A stretch of DNA of 64,000 nucleotides from Actinoplanes sp040639655 (GCF_040639655.1 NZ_JBFAAI010000001.1:186001-250000), one strand, 5' to 3'. Shown: positions 1 through 10,900, numbered from the stretch's first letter. The notes: a model not told the origin generated them from the letters alone. A program made the numbers and translations.

Positions 1-1
1 G

Positions 2-2413
2 CTTGCCGAGTTCCGGCGGGCCCGTGACGTCCTGAGCGAGGAACTGGGCATCGAACCCGGCCGGGAGCTGCAGGAACTGCACCGTGACATCCTGGTGGGC
101 ACGGTGCCCGAGGTCGCCCCCGTGGTGATCCCGGCTGATCCGGTACGCCAGGTACCGGTGCACTGCCTTCCGCGCTCGGTCCCGGACTTCACCGGACGGG
201 CCGGTCTGGTCGATCGGCTGCTCGCCGGCGCGGTGGCGACCGAGCGGGGGCCGGCCATCGTCGTGATCGACGGGATGGCCGGCAGCGGCAAGACGACACT
301 CGCCCTGCACCTGGCCGGCCTGCTCGGCGACCGTTTCCCTGACGCGCACCTCTTCGTCGACCTGCAGGGCCACAGCGAGCACGACCCGGTCGACCCGTCC
401 GCCGCCCTCCTCGTGCTGCTGCGGCAGCTCGGCCTGCCCGCCGACGGCATCCCGCCTGCCCTGGTCGACCGGATCGGGCTGTGGCGTACCGAACTGGCCC
501 GCCGCCGCGCCCTCGTGATTTTCGACAACGCCGGCTCCAGCGCGCAGGTCGCCGAGTTGCTCCCGACCTCCCCGGGCAGCGTCGCCCTGGTCACCAGCCG
601 CCGTCGGCTGGCCGGCCTCGACGGGGTGAACCCGGAGTCGCTGCCGGTGCTAGCCCAGGAGGAGGCGATCGCGCTGCTGGAGCGGATCGTCGGCGAGCGG
701 GTACGGGAAGATCCGGAAGCCTCGGCCGAGGTGGTACGCCGGTGTGGCGGGCTGCCACTGGCGGTGCGCCTGGCCGGTGCCCGGCTGGCGCACCGGCCGC
801 GCTGGCGGGTCGCCGACCTGCTGCGCCGCCTCGGCGAGTCGGCGCTGCCCGAGCTGGCCGCCGAGGACCGGACCGTGGCCAGCACGTTCGCCCTCTCCTA
901 CGGTCAGTTGTCGGAGGGCACACAGCGGTTCTTCGGGCTGCTCGGTCTCTACCCGGGCATGTCGCTGGACGCTCCGGCGGCCGCCGCGCTGAGCGGATCG
1001 GACCTGGACTGCGCCCGGGAACTGCTTGACGAGCTCGTCGACGTGCACCTCATCGAGGAGCCCGAGCCCGGCGTCTACCGGCTGCACGACCTGCTCCGGG
1101 AGTTCGCCGCCGCGCTCGCCGGGCAGCTGTCCGAGCCGGAGCGGCAGCAGGCCCTGCTGGGACTCTTGGATCTGGAGACCCATGCGGCCGTCGCCTCGTG
1201 CTTCAGCGCGTCCCGCCCGTCGCTGGATGAGGAGTTCAAGCATGTGCCGCACCGGCGGCCGGAACTGGCGGCGGCGATCGCCGATCCGTTCGCCCGCCTG
1301 GAACGGCAGCGGGCCGACCTGTCCGCCTTCGTCGAGGCGGCGGCCCGTTCCGAGCATCCGCAGTACGCGTGGCTGCTTCCCCGGGCGGCCTGGTGCCTGC
1401 TCTTCTACCGCGGCTACACCGAGGACGTCGGCGTGCTGCACGAGCGTGGGCTGGCAGTCGCTCAGCGGTCCGGCGACGAGACCGCAGTGGCGATGATGGT
1501 CAACGGTCTGGCCTCCTACCACTACCGGTGCGGGGAGTACGACACCGCCCGCAAGTACGTGCTGATCGCGGTCCGGGCAGCGGAGAAGCGTGGAGACCTC
1601 CGGATCATGGCCAACAAACTCGGCAACCTGGCCACCCTGGACATCGCGACCAGCCGCTTCGCCGAGGCGGTCGAGACCTCCCAGAGGGCCGGCCGGATCG
1701 CCGCACTGGGCCGGTCCCGCATCATCGGCATGGCCGCGCTCTTCCAGCTCTCGAACGCCTACCAGCATCTCGGCAACTACGCCGAGGCGTTGCGCCTCGA
1801 CCGGATCCGCCTGCTCTCCGGGGACATCCGCGACAACGCCCACCAGCAGGCCGGCTCGCTGTTGAACATCCAGCGGAGCAAACGGCGGCTCGGCCTCGCC
1901 ACGGCGCCGGCCGCGCAACGGTACGTCGAGGTCGCCCTCCGGCTGATTCTCCGGCAGGGCATCGCGGTCCTGGAGGCCGACGCGCGTACCGAACTCGGCA
2001 CGGTCCTGGCCGAGCAGGGCGACTTCGAGTCGGCAGTGGTCCAGCACCGGCTGGCCGTGGAGATCGCCGACCGGGTCGGGGAGGTCCGATACGCCGCCGA
2101 ACACCTGCACGACTATGCGGTCACGCTGCTGCGGTCAGGGGACGACCAAGCGGCTCTGGCCAGCTTCGAGCGCTCCCTGCGCCTGGCCCGGCAGGCGCGT
2201 CAGCCGTACTCGATCGCCCGTGCCCTGGCCGGAATCGGTGACTGCGTCGCCGGCGGTGACCCGGATCGGGCCCGGCGGCTGTGGTCGGAGGCCCGCGGGA
2301 TGTTCGAGGAGATGGGCACCCCGGAACGTCACGTCCTGGCCGGGCGGTTGCGCCGGATCGGTATCGACTGCGGTCCGGCGGACCTCGAGAGAGGATGGTC
2401 CGGTGACGACTGA
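2..2413 (+). CDS. AfsR/SARP-type transcriptional regulator, C-terminal part (partial)
   Basis: The frame is open from the left edge, so the N-terminus lies outside. The first visible residues (EELGIEPGRELQELHRDIL) match the end of a BTAD domain as in SARP/AfsR activators; a winged-helix DNA-binding domain would be expected upstream. Next comes an NB-ARC/STAND-like NTPase module: P-loop GMAGSGKTT at about 272-298, a Walker-B-like stretch ALVIFDNAG, and the GGLPLAVRLAGARL motif. The C-terminal half is rich in helical TPR-like units. By family precedent it is a cytoplasmic activator switched by nucleotide binding and TPR-sensed partners, often acting on secondary metabolism. The target is unknown. 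It ends 11 nt inside the fumC start, which may reflect translational coupling. Confidence 0.85.
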   Translation, partial: LAEFRRARDVLSEELGIEPGRELQELHRDILVGTVPEVAPVVIPADPVRQVPVHCLPRSVPDFTGRAGLVDRLLAGAVATERGPAIVVIDGMAGSGKTTLALHLAGLLGDRFPDAHLFVDLQGHSEHDPVDPSAALLVLLRQLGLPADGIPPALVDRIGLWRTELARRRALVIFDNAGSSAQVAELLPTSPGSVALVTSRRRLAGLDGVNPESLPVLAQEEAIALLERIVGERVREDPEASAEVVRRCGGLPLAVRLAGARLAHRPRWRVADLLRRLGESALPELAAEDRTVASTFALSYGQLSEGTQRFFGLLGLYPGMSLDAPAAAALSGSDLDCARELLDELVDVHLIEEPEPGVYRLHDLLREFAAALAGQLSEPERQQALLGLLDLETHAAVASCFSASRPSLDEEFKHVPHRRPELAAAIADPFARLERQRADLSAFVEAAARSEHPQYAWLLPRAAWCLLFYRGYTEDVGVLHERGLAVAQRSGDETAVAMMVNGLASYHYRCGEYDTARKYVLIAVRAAEKRGDLRIMANKLGNLATLDIATSRFAEAVETSQRAGRIAALGRSRIIGMAALFQLSNAYQHLGNYAEALRLDRIRLLSGDIRDNAHQQAGSLLNIQRSKRRLGLATAPAAQRYVEVALRLILRQGIAVLEADARTELGTVLAEQGDFESAVVQHRLAVEIADRVGEVRYAAEHLHDYAVTLLRSGDDQAALASFERSLRLARQARQPYSIARALAGIGDCVAGGDPDRARRLWSEARGMFEEMGTPERHVLAGRLRRIGIDCGPADLERGWSGDD

Positions 2414-3800
2414 CGAGAGTGGTTTCCGGATCGAACGCGACACGATGGGCGAGGTACGCGTGCCGTCCGCCGCCCTGTGGCGCGCGCAGACGCAGCGGGC
2501 GGTGGAGAACTTCCCGATCTCCGGCCGTGGGCTGGAGCCGTCCCACATCCGGGCGCTGGCCCGGATCAAGGGCGCCGCGGCCCGGGTGAACGCGAACCTC
2601 GGAGTGCTGGAGAAGGACCTGGCCGAGGCGATCGCGACCGCGGCCGCGCACGTGGCCGAGGGCGGTTACGACGACCAGTTCCCGGTGGACGTCTTCCAGA
2701 CCGGCTCCGGCACCTCGTCCAACATGAACGCCAACGAGGTCATCGCCACGCTGGCCGGCCGCGACCTGGGCCGCCCGGTGCACCCGAACGACCACGTCAA
2801 CGCGTCGCAGTCGTCGAACGACGTCTTCCCGTCCTCGATCCACCTGGCCGCGGTCGAGACGGTGACCACCGACCTGATCCCGGCGCTCGCTCATCTGGCG
2901 ACGGTCCTGAGCGCGAAGTCCGCCGACTTCTCGGAGATCGTCAAGAGCGGCCGCACGCACCTCATGGATGCCACGCCGGTCACCCTGGGGCAGGAATTCT
3001 CCGGGTACGCGCGGCAGGTCACCAACGGTGTCGAGCGGCTTCAGGCCACCCTGCCGCGGCTCGGCGAGCTGCCGCTCGGCGGCACCGCGGTGGGGACCGG
3101 CGTGAACACCCCGCCCGGTTTCGCGCCCGCGGTGATCCGCCTGCTGGCCGAGGAGACCGGTCTGCCGCTGACCGAGACACGGGACCACTTCGAGGCGCAG
3201 GGTGCCCGGGACGCGCTGGTCGAGGTGTCCGGGCAGCTCCGGGTGGTGGCTGCCGGCCTGTACAAGATCGCCAATGACATCCGCTGGATGGGTTCGGGTC
3301 CCCGGGCCGGCCTGCGGGAACTGCGCCTGCCCGATCTGCAGCCCGGCTCGTCGATCATGCCGGGCAAGGTGAACCCGGTTGTCCCGGAGGCGGTCCGTCA
3401 GGTCGCCGCCCAGGTCATCGGCAACGACGCGACGGTCGCCTTCGCCGGCACCCAGGGCGACTTCGAGCTCAACGTGATGCTGCCGGTGATGGCCCGTAAC
3501 GTGCTCGAGTCGATCCGCCTGCTGGCCGCGGTGGCCCGGCTCCTCGCCGATCGCTGCGTCGCGGGCCTGGAGGCCGACGAGGAGATCACCCGGGGGTACG
3601 CGGAGGGCTCGCCGTCGATCGTCACCCCGCTCAACCGCTACCTGGGGTACGACGAGGCGGCCGCGATCGCGAAGCAGGCACTCGCCACCGGGCGCACCAT
3701 CCGCGAGGTGGTGATCGAGCGCGGGCACGTGGCCGCCGGCACGGTGACCGAGGCTCAGCTGGACGAGGCACTCGACGTGCTCCGGATGACGCGTCCCTGA
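2403..3800 (+). CDS. fumC: Class II fumarate hydratase
   Basis: A 465-residue fumarase interconverting fumarate and malate in the TCA cycle, with no iron-sulfur cluster. The class II/aspartase superfamily signature GSSIMPGKVNP lies at about residues 315-325. The substrate-site segment SGRTHLMDATPVTLGQEF and the block TGSGTSSNMNANEV also match the family, and the length is typical. The GTG start at 2403 is chosen because the sequence is fumarase-like from TTDESGFRIERDTMGEV onward and a GAGAGAGG ribosome site lies just upstream. Overlap with the preceding regulator is 11 nt. The gene sits directly before cysS but is probably not in an operon with it, since cysS has its own start-proximal promoter-like box. 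Confidence 0.94.
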   Translation: MTTDESGFRIERDTMGEVRVPSAALWRAQTQRAVENFPISGRGLEPSHIRALARIKGAAARVNANLGVLEKDLAEAIATAAAHVAEGGYDDQFPVDVFQTGSGTSSNMNANEVIATLAGRDLGRPVHPNDHVNASQSSNDVFPSSIHLAAVETVTTDLIPALAHLATVLSAKSADFSEIVKSGRTHLMDATPVTLGQEFSGYARQVTNGVERLQATLPRLGELPLGGTAVGTGVNTPPGFAPAVIRLLAEETGLPLTETRDHFEAQGARDALVEVSGQLRVVAAGLYKIANDIRWMGSGPRAGLRELRLPDLQPGSSIMPGKVNPVVPEAVRQVAAQVIGNDATVAFAGTQGDFELNVMLPVMARNVLESIRLLAAVARLLADRCVAGLEADEEITRGYAEGSPSIVTPLNRYLGYDEAAAIAKQALATGRTIREVVIERGHVAAGTVTEAQLDEALDVLRMTRP

Positions 3801-3811
3801 GGACCGGCCGG

Positions 3812-3817
3812 TACCCT
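3812..3817 (+). promoter_or_regulatory. -10-like box for a leaderless cysS transcript
   Basis: TACCCT is followed by six bases and then the GTG start of cysS. No Shine-Dalgarno sequence is visible. The spacing fits an actinobacterial leaderless transcript starting at or next to the G of GTG. Confidence 0.4.
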
Positions 3818-3823
3818 TGTACG

Positions 3824-5236
3824 GTGACTCTGCGCTTGTACGACACCGCGACCCGATCGGTCCGGGACTTCGTCCCGATGACGCCCGGTCAGGTGGGGAT
3901 CTACCTGTGTGGCGTCACCGTGCAGTCCTCGCCCCACATCGGTCATCTTCGCTCCGCCGTCAACTACGACGTGCTGCGCCGGTGGCTGCTGCACACCGGG
4001 CTCGAGGTTTCCTTCGTCCGCAACGTCACCGACGTGGACGACAAGATCCTCGAGAAAGCCGGTGAGCAGGGCCGGCCGTTCTGGGCCATCGCCTACGAGA
4101 ACAGGCTGCTGCTGGAGCGTGACTACTCCGCCCTCAACGTGCTGCCGCCCACCTACGAGCCGCTGGCCACCGGCCACGTCATGGAGATGCACGAGCTGAT
4201 CGAGACGCTGATCGAGCGTGGCCACGCGTACCCGGTGGGTGGCGACTGCGCCGATGTCTACTTCGACGTGCTCTCCTTCTCCGGGTACGGCGCCCTTTCC
4301 GGTCAGGATCCGGCGGACCTGCGCCGGCCGAAGGCGGACGACCCCGCCAAGCGTGACTATCGCGACTTCGCACTCTGGAAAGGCGTGAAGCCCGACGAGC
4401 CGCGGGACGCCTACTGGCCGTCGCCGTGGGGCAAGGGCCGGCCGGGATGGCACATCGAGTGCTCCGCGATGGCCCGGCGCTACCTCGGCGACGAGTTCGA
4501 CATCCACGGCGGCGGACTGGACCTGACGTTCCCGCACCACGAGAACGAGGTGGCCCAGTCCAAGGCGGCCGGCCTCGGGTTCGCCCGTTACTGGGTGCAC
4601 CACGCCCTGCTCAACCTCGGCGACTCCAAGATGAGCAAGTCGCTGGGTAACGTGATCGACCTGACCTCGCTCGTCGAGTCCGGGATCCGGCCGGTGGAGC
4701 TGCGCTACTACCTGGGCAGCCCGCACTACCGCTCACGGATCGACTACTCGGACGAGGCGCTTCGCGAGGCCGCGGCCGGCTACCGGCGGATCGAGGGCTT
4801 CGTGCACCGGGCCGCCGAGGTGGTCGGGCAGGGCCGGCCCAAGCAGGTGCCACCGGCCTTCGCCGAGGCGATGAACGACGACCTCAACACGTCGGCGGCG
4901 CTGGCGATCGTCCACGACACCGTGCGGGAGGGCAACACCGCCCTGGCCGCCGATGACGAGGCCGCCATCCGGGGCGCGCTCACCGCGGTCCGGGCCATGC
5001 TCGGCGTGCTCGGGCTCGACCCGTTCGACGAGAAATGGCGTGGCGGCGAGGGCGGCAACGACCTGAAGCCGGTGGTCGACTCGCTGGTCGCCCTGGCTCT
5101 GGAGCAGCGGGCGCAGGCCCGTGCACGTAAGGACTGGGCGGCCGCCGACTCGGTGCGCGACCAGCTCAAGAACGCGGGTATTCAGGTGGAGGACACTCCG
5201 GCCGGGCCGCGATGGACGGTAGGAGAACAGCACTGA
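3824..5236 (+). CDS. cysS: Cysteinyl-tRNA synthetase
   Basis: A 470-residue class I aminoacyl-tRNA synthetase charging tRNA-Cys. The HIGH-type motif is SPHIGH at residues 36-41, just after YLCGVTV, whose Cys is a usual zinc ligand. The second ATP motif is KMSKS at residues 269-273. WHIECSAMA and the GGGLDLTFPHHENE block are also typical of CysS. The C-terminus has the usual DALR/anticodon-binding character. The GTG start at 3824 has no Shine-Dalgarno site and a -10-like box six bases upstream, suggesting leaderless expression. The stop shares one base with the start of rlmB (TGATG), a two-gene arrangement that fits actinobacterial cysS-rlmB order. Confidence 0.96.
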   Translation: MTLRLYDTATRSVRDFVPMTPGQVGIYLCGVTVQSSPHIGHLRSAVNYDVLRRWLLHTGLEVSFVRNVTDVDDKILEKAGEQGRPFWAIAYENRLLLERDYSALNVLPPTYEPLATGHVMEMHELIETLIERGHAYPVGGDCADVYFDVLSFSGYGALSGQDPADLRRPKADDPAKRDYRDFALWKGVKPDEPRDAYWPSPWGKGRPGWHIECSAMARRYLGDEFDIHGGGLDLTFPHHENEVAQSKAAGLGFARYWVHHALLNLGDSKMSKSLGNVIDLTSLVESGIRPVELRYYLGSPHYRSRIDYSDEALREAAAGYRRIEGFVHRAAEVVGQGRPKQVPPAFAEAMNDDLNTSAALAIVHDTVREGNTALAADDEAAIRGALTAVRAMLGVLGLDPFDEKWRGGEGGNDLKPVVDSLVALALEQRAQARARKDWAAADSVRDQLKNAGIQVEDTPAGPRWTVGEQH

Positions 5237-6363
5237 TGCCGGGCAATTCATTCAACGCGAGCAAGCGTACGGCCTCGAAGAAGGGTGCCGTCGCCGGTTC
5301 CGGTGGCAAGAACCGCGCCGGTCTCAAGGGCCGGGGCAAGACCCTGCCGGCCGACGAGCGGCCGTGGCACAAGGGTTACTCGGGCACCGAGAAGCTGCCC
5401 GAGAAGACCGCCCGTAAGCAGGACAAGGAGCGCCGGGCCGCGGCCGCCGAGGGCCGCGTGCCCAAGGTCGGCATGCCCGGCACCAAAGACACCACCTGGG
5501 GCCGCGGCGGTGGTCGTGCTCCCGGGATGACCCGCACCCAGGCGACCCGCGGTGGTGTCCGGGGCGGTGGCCCGCGTGGTCCGCGGATCGCTCCGGGCCG
5601 CCGGTCCAACCCCACCAAAGAGGGCCCCGAGCTGCTGCTCGGCCGTAACCCGGTGGTCGAGGCGCTGCGCGCGCTGGTGCCGGCCACCGCGCTCTACGTG
5701 GCGCAGGGCCTCGACATCGACGACCGGGTCACCGAGATCGTCCGGACCTCCGGCGACCGGGGCATCCCGATCCTGGAGATCAGCCGCACCGAGCTGGACC
5801 GGATGACCGGTGGGGTGCTGCACCAGGGCGTCGGGCTGCAGGTGCCGCCGTTCGCCTACGAGAACTTCGACGACCTGGTGACGGCTTCCCTCGAGCAGAC
5901 CGCCCCGCTGCTGGTCGCGCTCGACGGCATCACCGACCCGCGCAACCTGGGTGCGGTGATCCGTTCGGTGGCCGCGTTCGGCGGGCACGGCGTCTTCATG
6001 ACCGAGCGGCGGGCCGCCGGGATCACCGCGACCGCGTGGCGCACCAGCGCCGGCGCAGCCGCCCGGGTCCCGGTGTCGCAGGTGGTCAACCTGACCAGGG
6101 CGATCAAGTCGGCGCAGAAGGCCGGGTTCACCGCGATCGGCCTGGACGCCGACGGGGAGACCGATCTGTACCAGCTGGAGGCCGCGGTCGGGCCGCTGCT
6201 GGTGGTCGTCGGCTCCGAGGGCCGCGGTCTGTCCCGCCTCGTCGGCGAGACCTGTGACCTGCGGGTGAGCATCCCGATGGCCTCCGACGTGGAGTCGCTG
6301 AACGCCAGTGTGGCGGCAGCGGTCACCCTCGCCGAGGTGAGCCGCCGCCGCCTGTACGGCTGA
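5236..6363 (+). CDS. rlmB: 23S rRNA 2'-O-ribose methyltransferase, TrmH/RlmB family
   Basis: A 375-residue SpoU/SPOUT methyltransferase expected to methylate a guanosine ribose in 23S rRNA (Gm2251 in E. coli) using SAM. The first ~130 residues are a basic, Gly/Lys/Arg-rich extension of low complexity, common in actinobacterial members. The substrate-binding domain begins near LLLGRNPVVEAL. SPOUT motifs follow: DPRNLGAVIRSVAAFG, then VVGSEGRGL and IPM...SLNASVAAAV, which form the knot. ATG at 5236 is chosen for the AGGAGAA site at 5221 and the one-base overlap with cysS. An upstream in-frame ATG at 5212 would lie inside cysS and has no ribosome site. The specific nucleotide target is inferred by family. 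Confidence 0.9.
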   Translation: MPGNSFNASKRTASKKGAVAGSGGKNRAGLKGRGKTLPADERPWHKGYSGTEKLPEKTARKQDKERRAAAAEGRVPKVGMPGTKDTTWGRGGGRAPGMTRTQATRGGVRGGGPRGPRIAPGRRSNPTKEGPELLLGRNPVVEALRALVPATALYVAQGLDIDDRVTEIVRTSGDRGIPILEISRTELDRMTGGVLHQGVGLQVPPFAYENFDDLVTASLEQTAPLLVALDGITDPRNLGAVIRSVAAFGGHGVFMTERRAAGITATAWRTSAGAAARVPVSQVVNLTRAIKSAQKAGFTAIGLDADGETDLYQLEAAVGPLLVVVGSEGRGLSRLVGETCDLRVSIPMASDVESLNASVAAAVTLAEVSRRRLYG

Positions 6364-6371
6364 GCGGCCCG

Positions 6372-7490
6372 TCAGTAGTAGGCGCGCAGGCGGTTGCCGT
6401 CCGTGAGGAAGAGGCGGCCGCCTGCCACCGCCGGCGGGTAGTTCTGCTCGCTCGGCATGCCGCCCTTCATCGCCTGACCGGTGACGGCGTCGACGATCGA
6501 CAGCGGGTGTCCCATGCCGGACGGGCTGTAGAGCAGGCGTCCGGCCCGGACCGGCTGGCCCGCACCGTCCGGCAGGTGCACCGACCAGAGCTTCCGGCCG
6601 GTCTTCGCGTCGAGCGAGATGACGCTGCGGTACCGCGGGAAGTAGAGGCGCTCCTCGTCGGCGGTGACCGAGTGTGCCGGCCAGGCCGAGTTCCAGGCCA
6701 CGTTGCCGTTGATCGAGTCGATGGCGCTGAGCCCGCCGTTGCGGCCCCCGATGTAGAAGCGCGAGCCGCTCGGGTTGCTGCCGACCGCGTACCAGTCCTC
6801 CGGCGTGTGCCAGATCGTCGCTCCGGTCTTGATGTCGACGGCCCGGGAACCCTGTCCCTCGGTACGCAGCAGGATCCGACCCTGCGCCGACAGCAGCCCG
6901 TCGCCCCGGGTGCCGAACAGCTTCCACATCCGGGCGCCGGTGGTCAGCCGGTGCGCGACCGTGGACGTCTCGAAGTCGGGCCGGGTGTCGACCACGACCA
7001 CGCCCCGGTCGACGATCATGTCCTGGGTGGGCGCGCCGAGCGGGATCTCCCAGAGCCGCTGGCCGGTGGCTGCCCGGTACGCGGACAGGAAGCTGTGCTG
7101 GTTGTCGCAGGCGTAGGTGAGGGCGACCAGGATGCCCTCGGCGAAGGCCATCCGGGTGACGCCGCGGCGCTGCAGGCTCACGTGCCAGCGCCGGGCGCCG
7201 GTGGCCGGGTCGTACGCCCCGATGCCGCCGGGGTCGCTGGTGTAGATCCGACCGTCCCCGGCGAGCGGTTCCCGGCCTACCTCGCATTCCGGGGCGCCTT
7301 GGGTGGGAATCTCCCAGCGCTGCGAGATGGCGTTCACCGAGGCCGGGGTGAGCCTGTTCTCGTACGGGTTGTAGTAGGTCAGTCCAGGCCCGTATCCCGT
7401 CTGGGTCCACTCCGACGGTGGCGCGGCGGGGAGTGTCGGGCTGGGGAAACTCAATGCCGCGGCGAGGGCGGCGGTCAGTACGGAGCTCAT
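6372..7490 (-). CDS. Secreted PQQ-like beta-propeller repeat protein
   Basis: A 372-residue protein with an N-terminal hydrophobic segment (SSVLTAALAAALSF) ending in a Pro/Ala-rich cleavage region, so likely exported. The rest consists of short beta-blade repeats with the PQQ-like hallmark of an alternating 'D..TG...W' unit, for example YDPATGARRWHV, YRAATGQRLWEI, IKTGATIWHT and LDAKTGRKLWSV. Such BamB-like propellers are usually extracellular scaffolds; in Actinobacteria most have no assigned enzyme activity and the sequence does not show one. It is convergent with rlmB (8 bases apart) and divergent from the RHS gene. Its own promoter must lie in 7491-7843. A second propeller protein with a different architecture is at 17685-19421. 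Confidence 0.75.
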   Translation of the reverse strand: MSSVLTAALAAALSFPSPTLPAAPPSEWTQTGYGPGLTYYNPYENRLTPASVNAISQRWEIPTQGAPECEVGREPLAGDGRIYTSDPGGIGAYDPATGARRWHVSLQRRGVTRMAFAEGILVALTYACDNQHSFLSAYRAATGQRLWEIPLGAPTQDMIVDRGVVVVDTRPDFETSTVAHRLTTGARMWKLFGTRGDGLLSAQGRILLRTEGQGSRAVDIKTGATIWHTPEDWYAVGSNPSGSRFYIGGRNGGLSAIDSINGNVAWNSAWPAHSVTADEERLYFPRYRSVISLDAKTGRKLWSVHLPDGAGQPVRAGRLLYSPSGMGHPLSIVDAVTGQAMKGGMPSEQNYPPAVAGGRLFLTDGNRLRAYY

Positions 7491-7914
7491 ACATGATCAA
7501 CGAAGAACGCTCCCGGTCGGCATCGATCCGATTGCCCTCTGTTCGTCGTGCGGAGCGGGGTCGTGTTCGGGCGGGCGGTCCGGTGTGTGTTGGCATTGAT
7601 CCGGGTAATTGGCCGCCGGGTGCGGATCCGCAAGTTGTTGTCGGGTAGCAAAGGTTTCTGGGCCTTTTTGTGGGTGTGACCGCGATTAGTAGGTAATCGA
7701 GGTGAACGATCAGAAATCGCTGCATCCGGTCCGGCCAGGTGTTATGCGGGCCGCAGCGGTCCAGCGGGGCCATTGATCACTCAGCGCTGTATCAATGTGC
7801 GATTCCTCCTTATTGAGGCTTCTTCGGCGACCCAAAGTATTGATTGACCCATAGACTTACGTCACTCTAGGGTTCTGATCATCGCTTATTCCTATGTGGA
7901 CCGGAGGTCCGGCG
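7491..7914. other. Divergent intergenic region, comparatively AT-rich
   Basis: This 424-base stretch between the secreted propeller gene (-) and the RHS gene (+) has clearly lower G+C than its surroundings, especially at 7660-7900. Both genes must be transcribed from it. The only strong promoter-like match I see is the + strand pair at 7844-7873. I found no convincing small gene or RNA in it. Confidence 0.5.
7844..7873 (+). promoter_or_regulatory. Sigma70/HrdB-type promoter for the RHS gene
   Basis: TTGACC at 7844-7849 and TAGGGT at 7868-7873 are separated by 18 bases, close to the actinobacterial housekeeping consensus. The predicted transcript start is near 7880, giving a leader of about 35 nt before the ATG at 7915. 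Confidence 0.55.
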
Positions 7915-10900
7915 ATGAATCATGCCCATGCGAGGTTGGGTGCACCATGGAAGAGAAGATGGGGAGCCGCGGTCGCGTTGACCGTCGTCGCGGCGGGCGT
8001 TCCCGTGCAGGCACGGCCGGCGAGCGCGGCACCGCCGGCGGCGCCGGGTGCAGCCCCGGAAGCCGTGACGGCGCCGGACTGCACAGCCGCGCAGCCGGAC
8101 GAGCCGAGCGCCATGACCGCGGCCCGGGCCTGCGGCAAGGCGGTGGAGAACGCCGGGGCGCGTTCGGAGACACAGGATGTCTTCGCGAATCCGGACGGCA
8201 CCTGGACGGCGAAGATCTACGCCGGCCCGGTGCGGATGCGGGGTGCCGACGGGGCCTGGAAGCAGATCGACCTCACCATGCGTGCGGAGGCGGATGGTTC
8301 GGTCGCACCGGTGGCACACCCCGGGGACCTGCGGTTGTCCGGCAAGGCCGGCGCGGGCCGGCATGATCTGCTGAGCATCACCGTCGGCGGTAAACGGGTC
8401 AGCATCGGATGGGACGGCGTGCTCACCGACCCGGTGCTGGACGGCAACCGGGCAATCTATCGCGAGGTCCGTACTGGCGTCGATCTCGTCGTCGAGGCCT
8501 CGACCACCGGTGTCGAGCAGTTCTTCGTCGTGAAGAATCGGGACGCCGCGGACAGCGTGGCTGCCCTGCAGGTCCCGGTGCGTGCCGAAGGGCTGTCCAC
8601 CAAGCCGGACGGCTCCGGTGGGCTGCTGTTCGTCGACGCCAAGGGCCGGACCGTGGGGACCTCGCCCACGCCTGAGATGTGGGACTCGTCGATCGATCCG
8701 GCCACCGGCGGGCCGAAGCGGATCTCCAAGGTCGCGGTGAAGCAGACGGCGCGCAAGGCCGGTGTGACGGACCTGGCGCTGACCCCGGATCAGAAGTTCT
8801 TCGACGATCCGGCGACGGTGTACCCGGTGACCGTGGACCCGCAGATCAACCCGCTGGGCGTCACCTTCGACACCTACGTGAAGGAGGGCGACTCGGCGGA
8901 CCGGTCGGGCACCAATGACCTGCAGTTCGGTCTGACCTCCGGAAATGTTGCGCGGTCCTTCATCAGCTGGGACACCAGTGCCCTGGTGGGCCGCCAGGTG
9001 ACATCCGCGACCTTCAACTTCTACAACTGGTTCTCCCAGTCCTGCACGGCGGCGCAGTGGGAGGTGTGGACCACCGACGCGGCCACTGCGGCGACCCGCT
9101 GGACCAACCAGCCGGCCTGGCGCACCCGCGAGGTGACCAGCACCGCCACCAAGGGCTTCAACTCCTCCTGCAACGACGGCTGGGTCTCGGTCAACGGCAC
9201 GTCGTTCCTGCAGCGCGCGGTGAACGCGGGCCAGTCCAAGGCGCACATGGGGCTGCGGGCCACCGACGAGACGTCGATCGACAGCATCGGTTTCAAGCAG
9301 TTCCGCTCCAGCCAGCCGTCGGCACCGGAGCAGCAGGGCCAGCAGCCGTACGCGGTGGTCAACTACAACAGCTACCCGAACGCGCTCGACCCGCTGAAGC
9401 TGCAGCCGGGCGACGCCGCGGAGACGCAGACCCGTACGCCGGTCATGAGGGGTGTGTTCAGCGACCCGGACGGCGGCACCGGACGGGTCGAGTTCGAGGT
9501 CTACGACCGGACCGGCGCGACCCTGCTGACGTCCGGTTCCGGCGGAACGGTGGCCAACGGCAACGAGTCGTCGTGGACCGTGCCGAACGACAAGCTGAAC
9601 GCGAACACCACCTACCGGTGGCGGGCCCGCGGCTACGACGGCAGTCTCGCCGGCCCGTGGTCGGGATGGCGGTTCATGACCACCTCGGACGGATCGCCGA
9701 CCGGAGAACAGGGCCGGTTCTCGTTCCAGGAGCAGAAGCTGACCGACCGGCTCGAGCTCAAGGTGAACGTGGCGAACGGCAACCTGCTCGTCATGGGCGC
9801 TGACCTGAAGATCCGCGGCACCGGTACGGACTTCACGCTCGACCGGTACTACAACTCCCGGAACACGTCGACGACGACGCTGGGCAAGGGCTGGTCCCTC
9901 GGTACTGCCCAGGACGTCAAGCTCGTGTACTCCAAGAGCGACCACTCGACGGCGGACGTCACCTACCACGCGCCGAGCGGCTTCACCGCCAAGTTCATCA
10001 ACTCCGGTACCAACGCCTGGCGTACCCCGCCGAGCATCGACGCCAAGCTCACCCGCAACACCAGCACCGGTGAGCTGCGCCTGAAGTTCGACAAGAGCGA
10101 GGCGAGCTTCTACTACGCCGACAGCACCGGCCGGCTCCTGCGCAGCGTCGACAAGAACGACAACAAGATCACTTTCGAGTACGACGGATCGGGCAACGTC
10201 ACCACGATCACCGACACCCAGAACCGGGTCACCACGCTGGCGTACGCGTCGGGACGGCTGGCCTCGGCCACCGACTCCACCGGCCGGAGGGTGTCCTACA
10301 CCTACAACGGTTCACAGAACCTGGAGACCGTCACCGACACCGCGAACGGCGTGACCCGCTACGAGTACACCGGTGACCGGCTCACCAGGATCACCACTCC
10401 CGAGGGCCGGATCACGAACCTGGGGTACGAGCCGGACACCTCCCGGATGCTCGACTACTACGAGCTGACCAACCCCGGTGGTACCCCGGACACCGCCCGC
10501 TACACGTTCACCTACTCCAGCGGCAAGACCGAGGTGACCGACCCGAACGGCACCGCCACCTCGTCGACCACCGACGGCATCACCACGCACGACTACGAGA
10601 CGCGCGACCGGGTCACCAAGGTCAAGGACGCCCTCGGCCACGAACGGTCGAAGAAGTACAACGCCAACGACAACGTCGAGACGCTCACCGACTCGCTGAC
10701 CAACACCTCGACCCTCGGTTGGGACCCGAACACCAATAACCTGACCTCGGTCGGCGTCGCCACCGGCGCGAAGTCCAACATGAGCTACAACGACACGTCG
10801 CATCCGAACTCGGTCACCGGGACGACCGACCCGCAGGGCAACACGACGAGCTACTCCTACGACGCCAAGGGCAACAAGACCGCCGAGGAGAGCAGCCAGT

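Noticed and set aside
5248..7773. 841-codon open frame on the - strand across rlmB and the propeller gene
   Set aside because: It runs antisense to rlmB and out of frame with the propeller gene; no known motifs.
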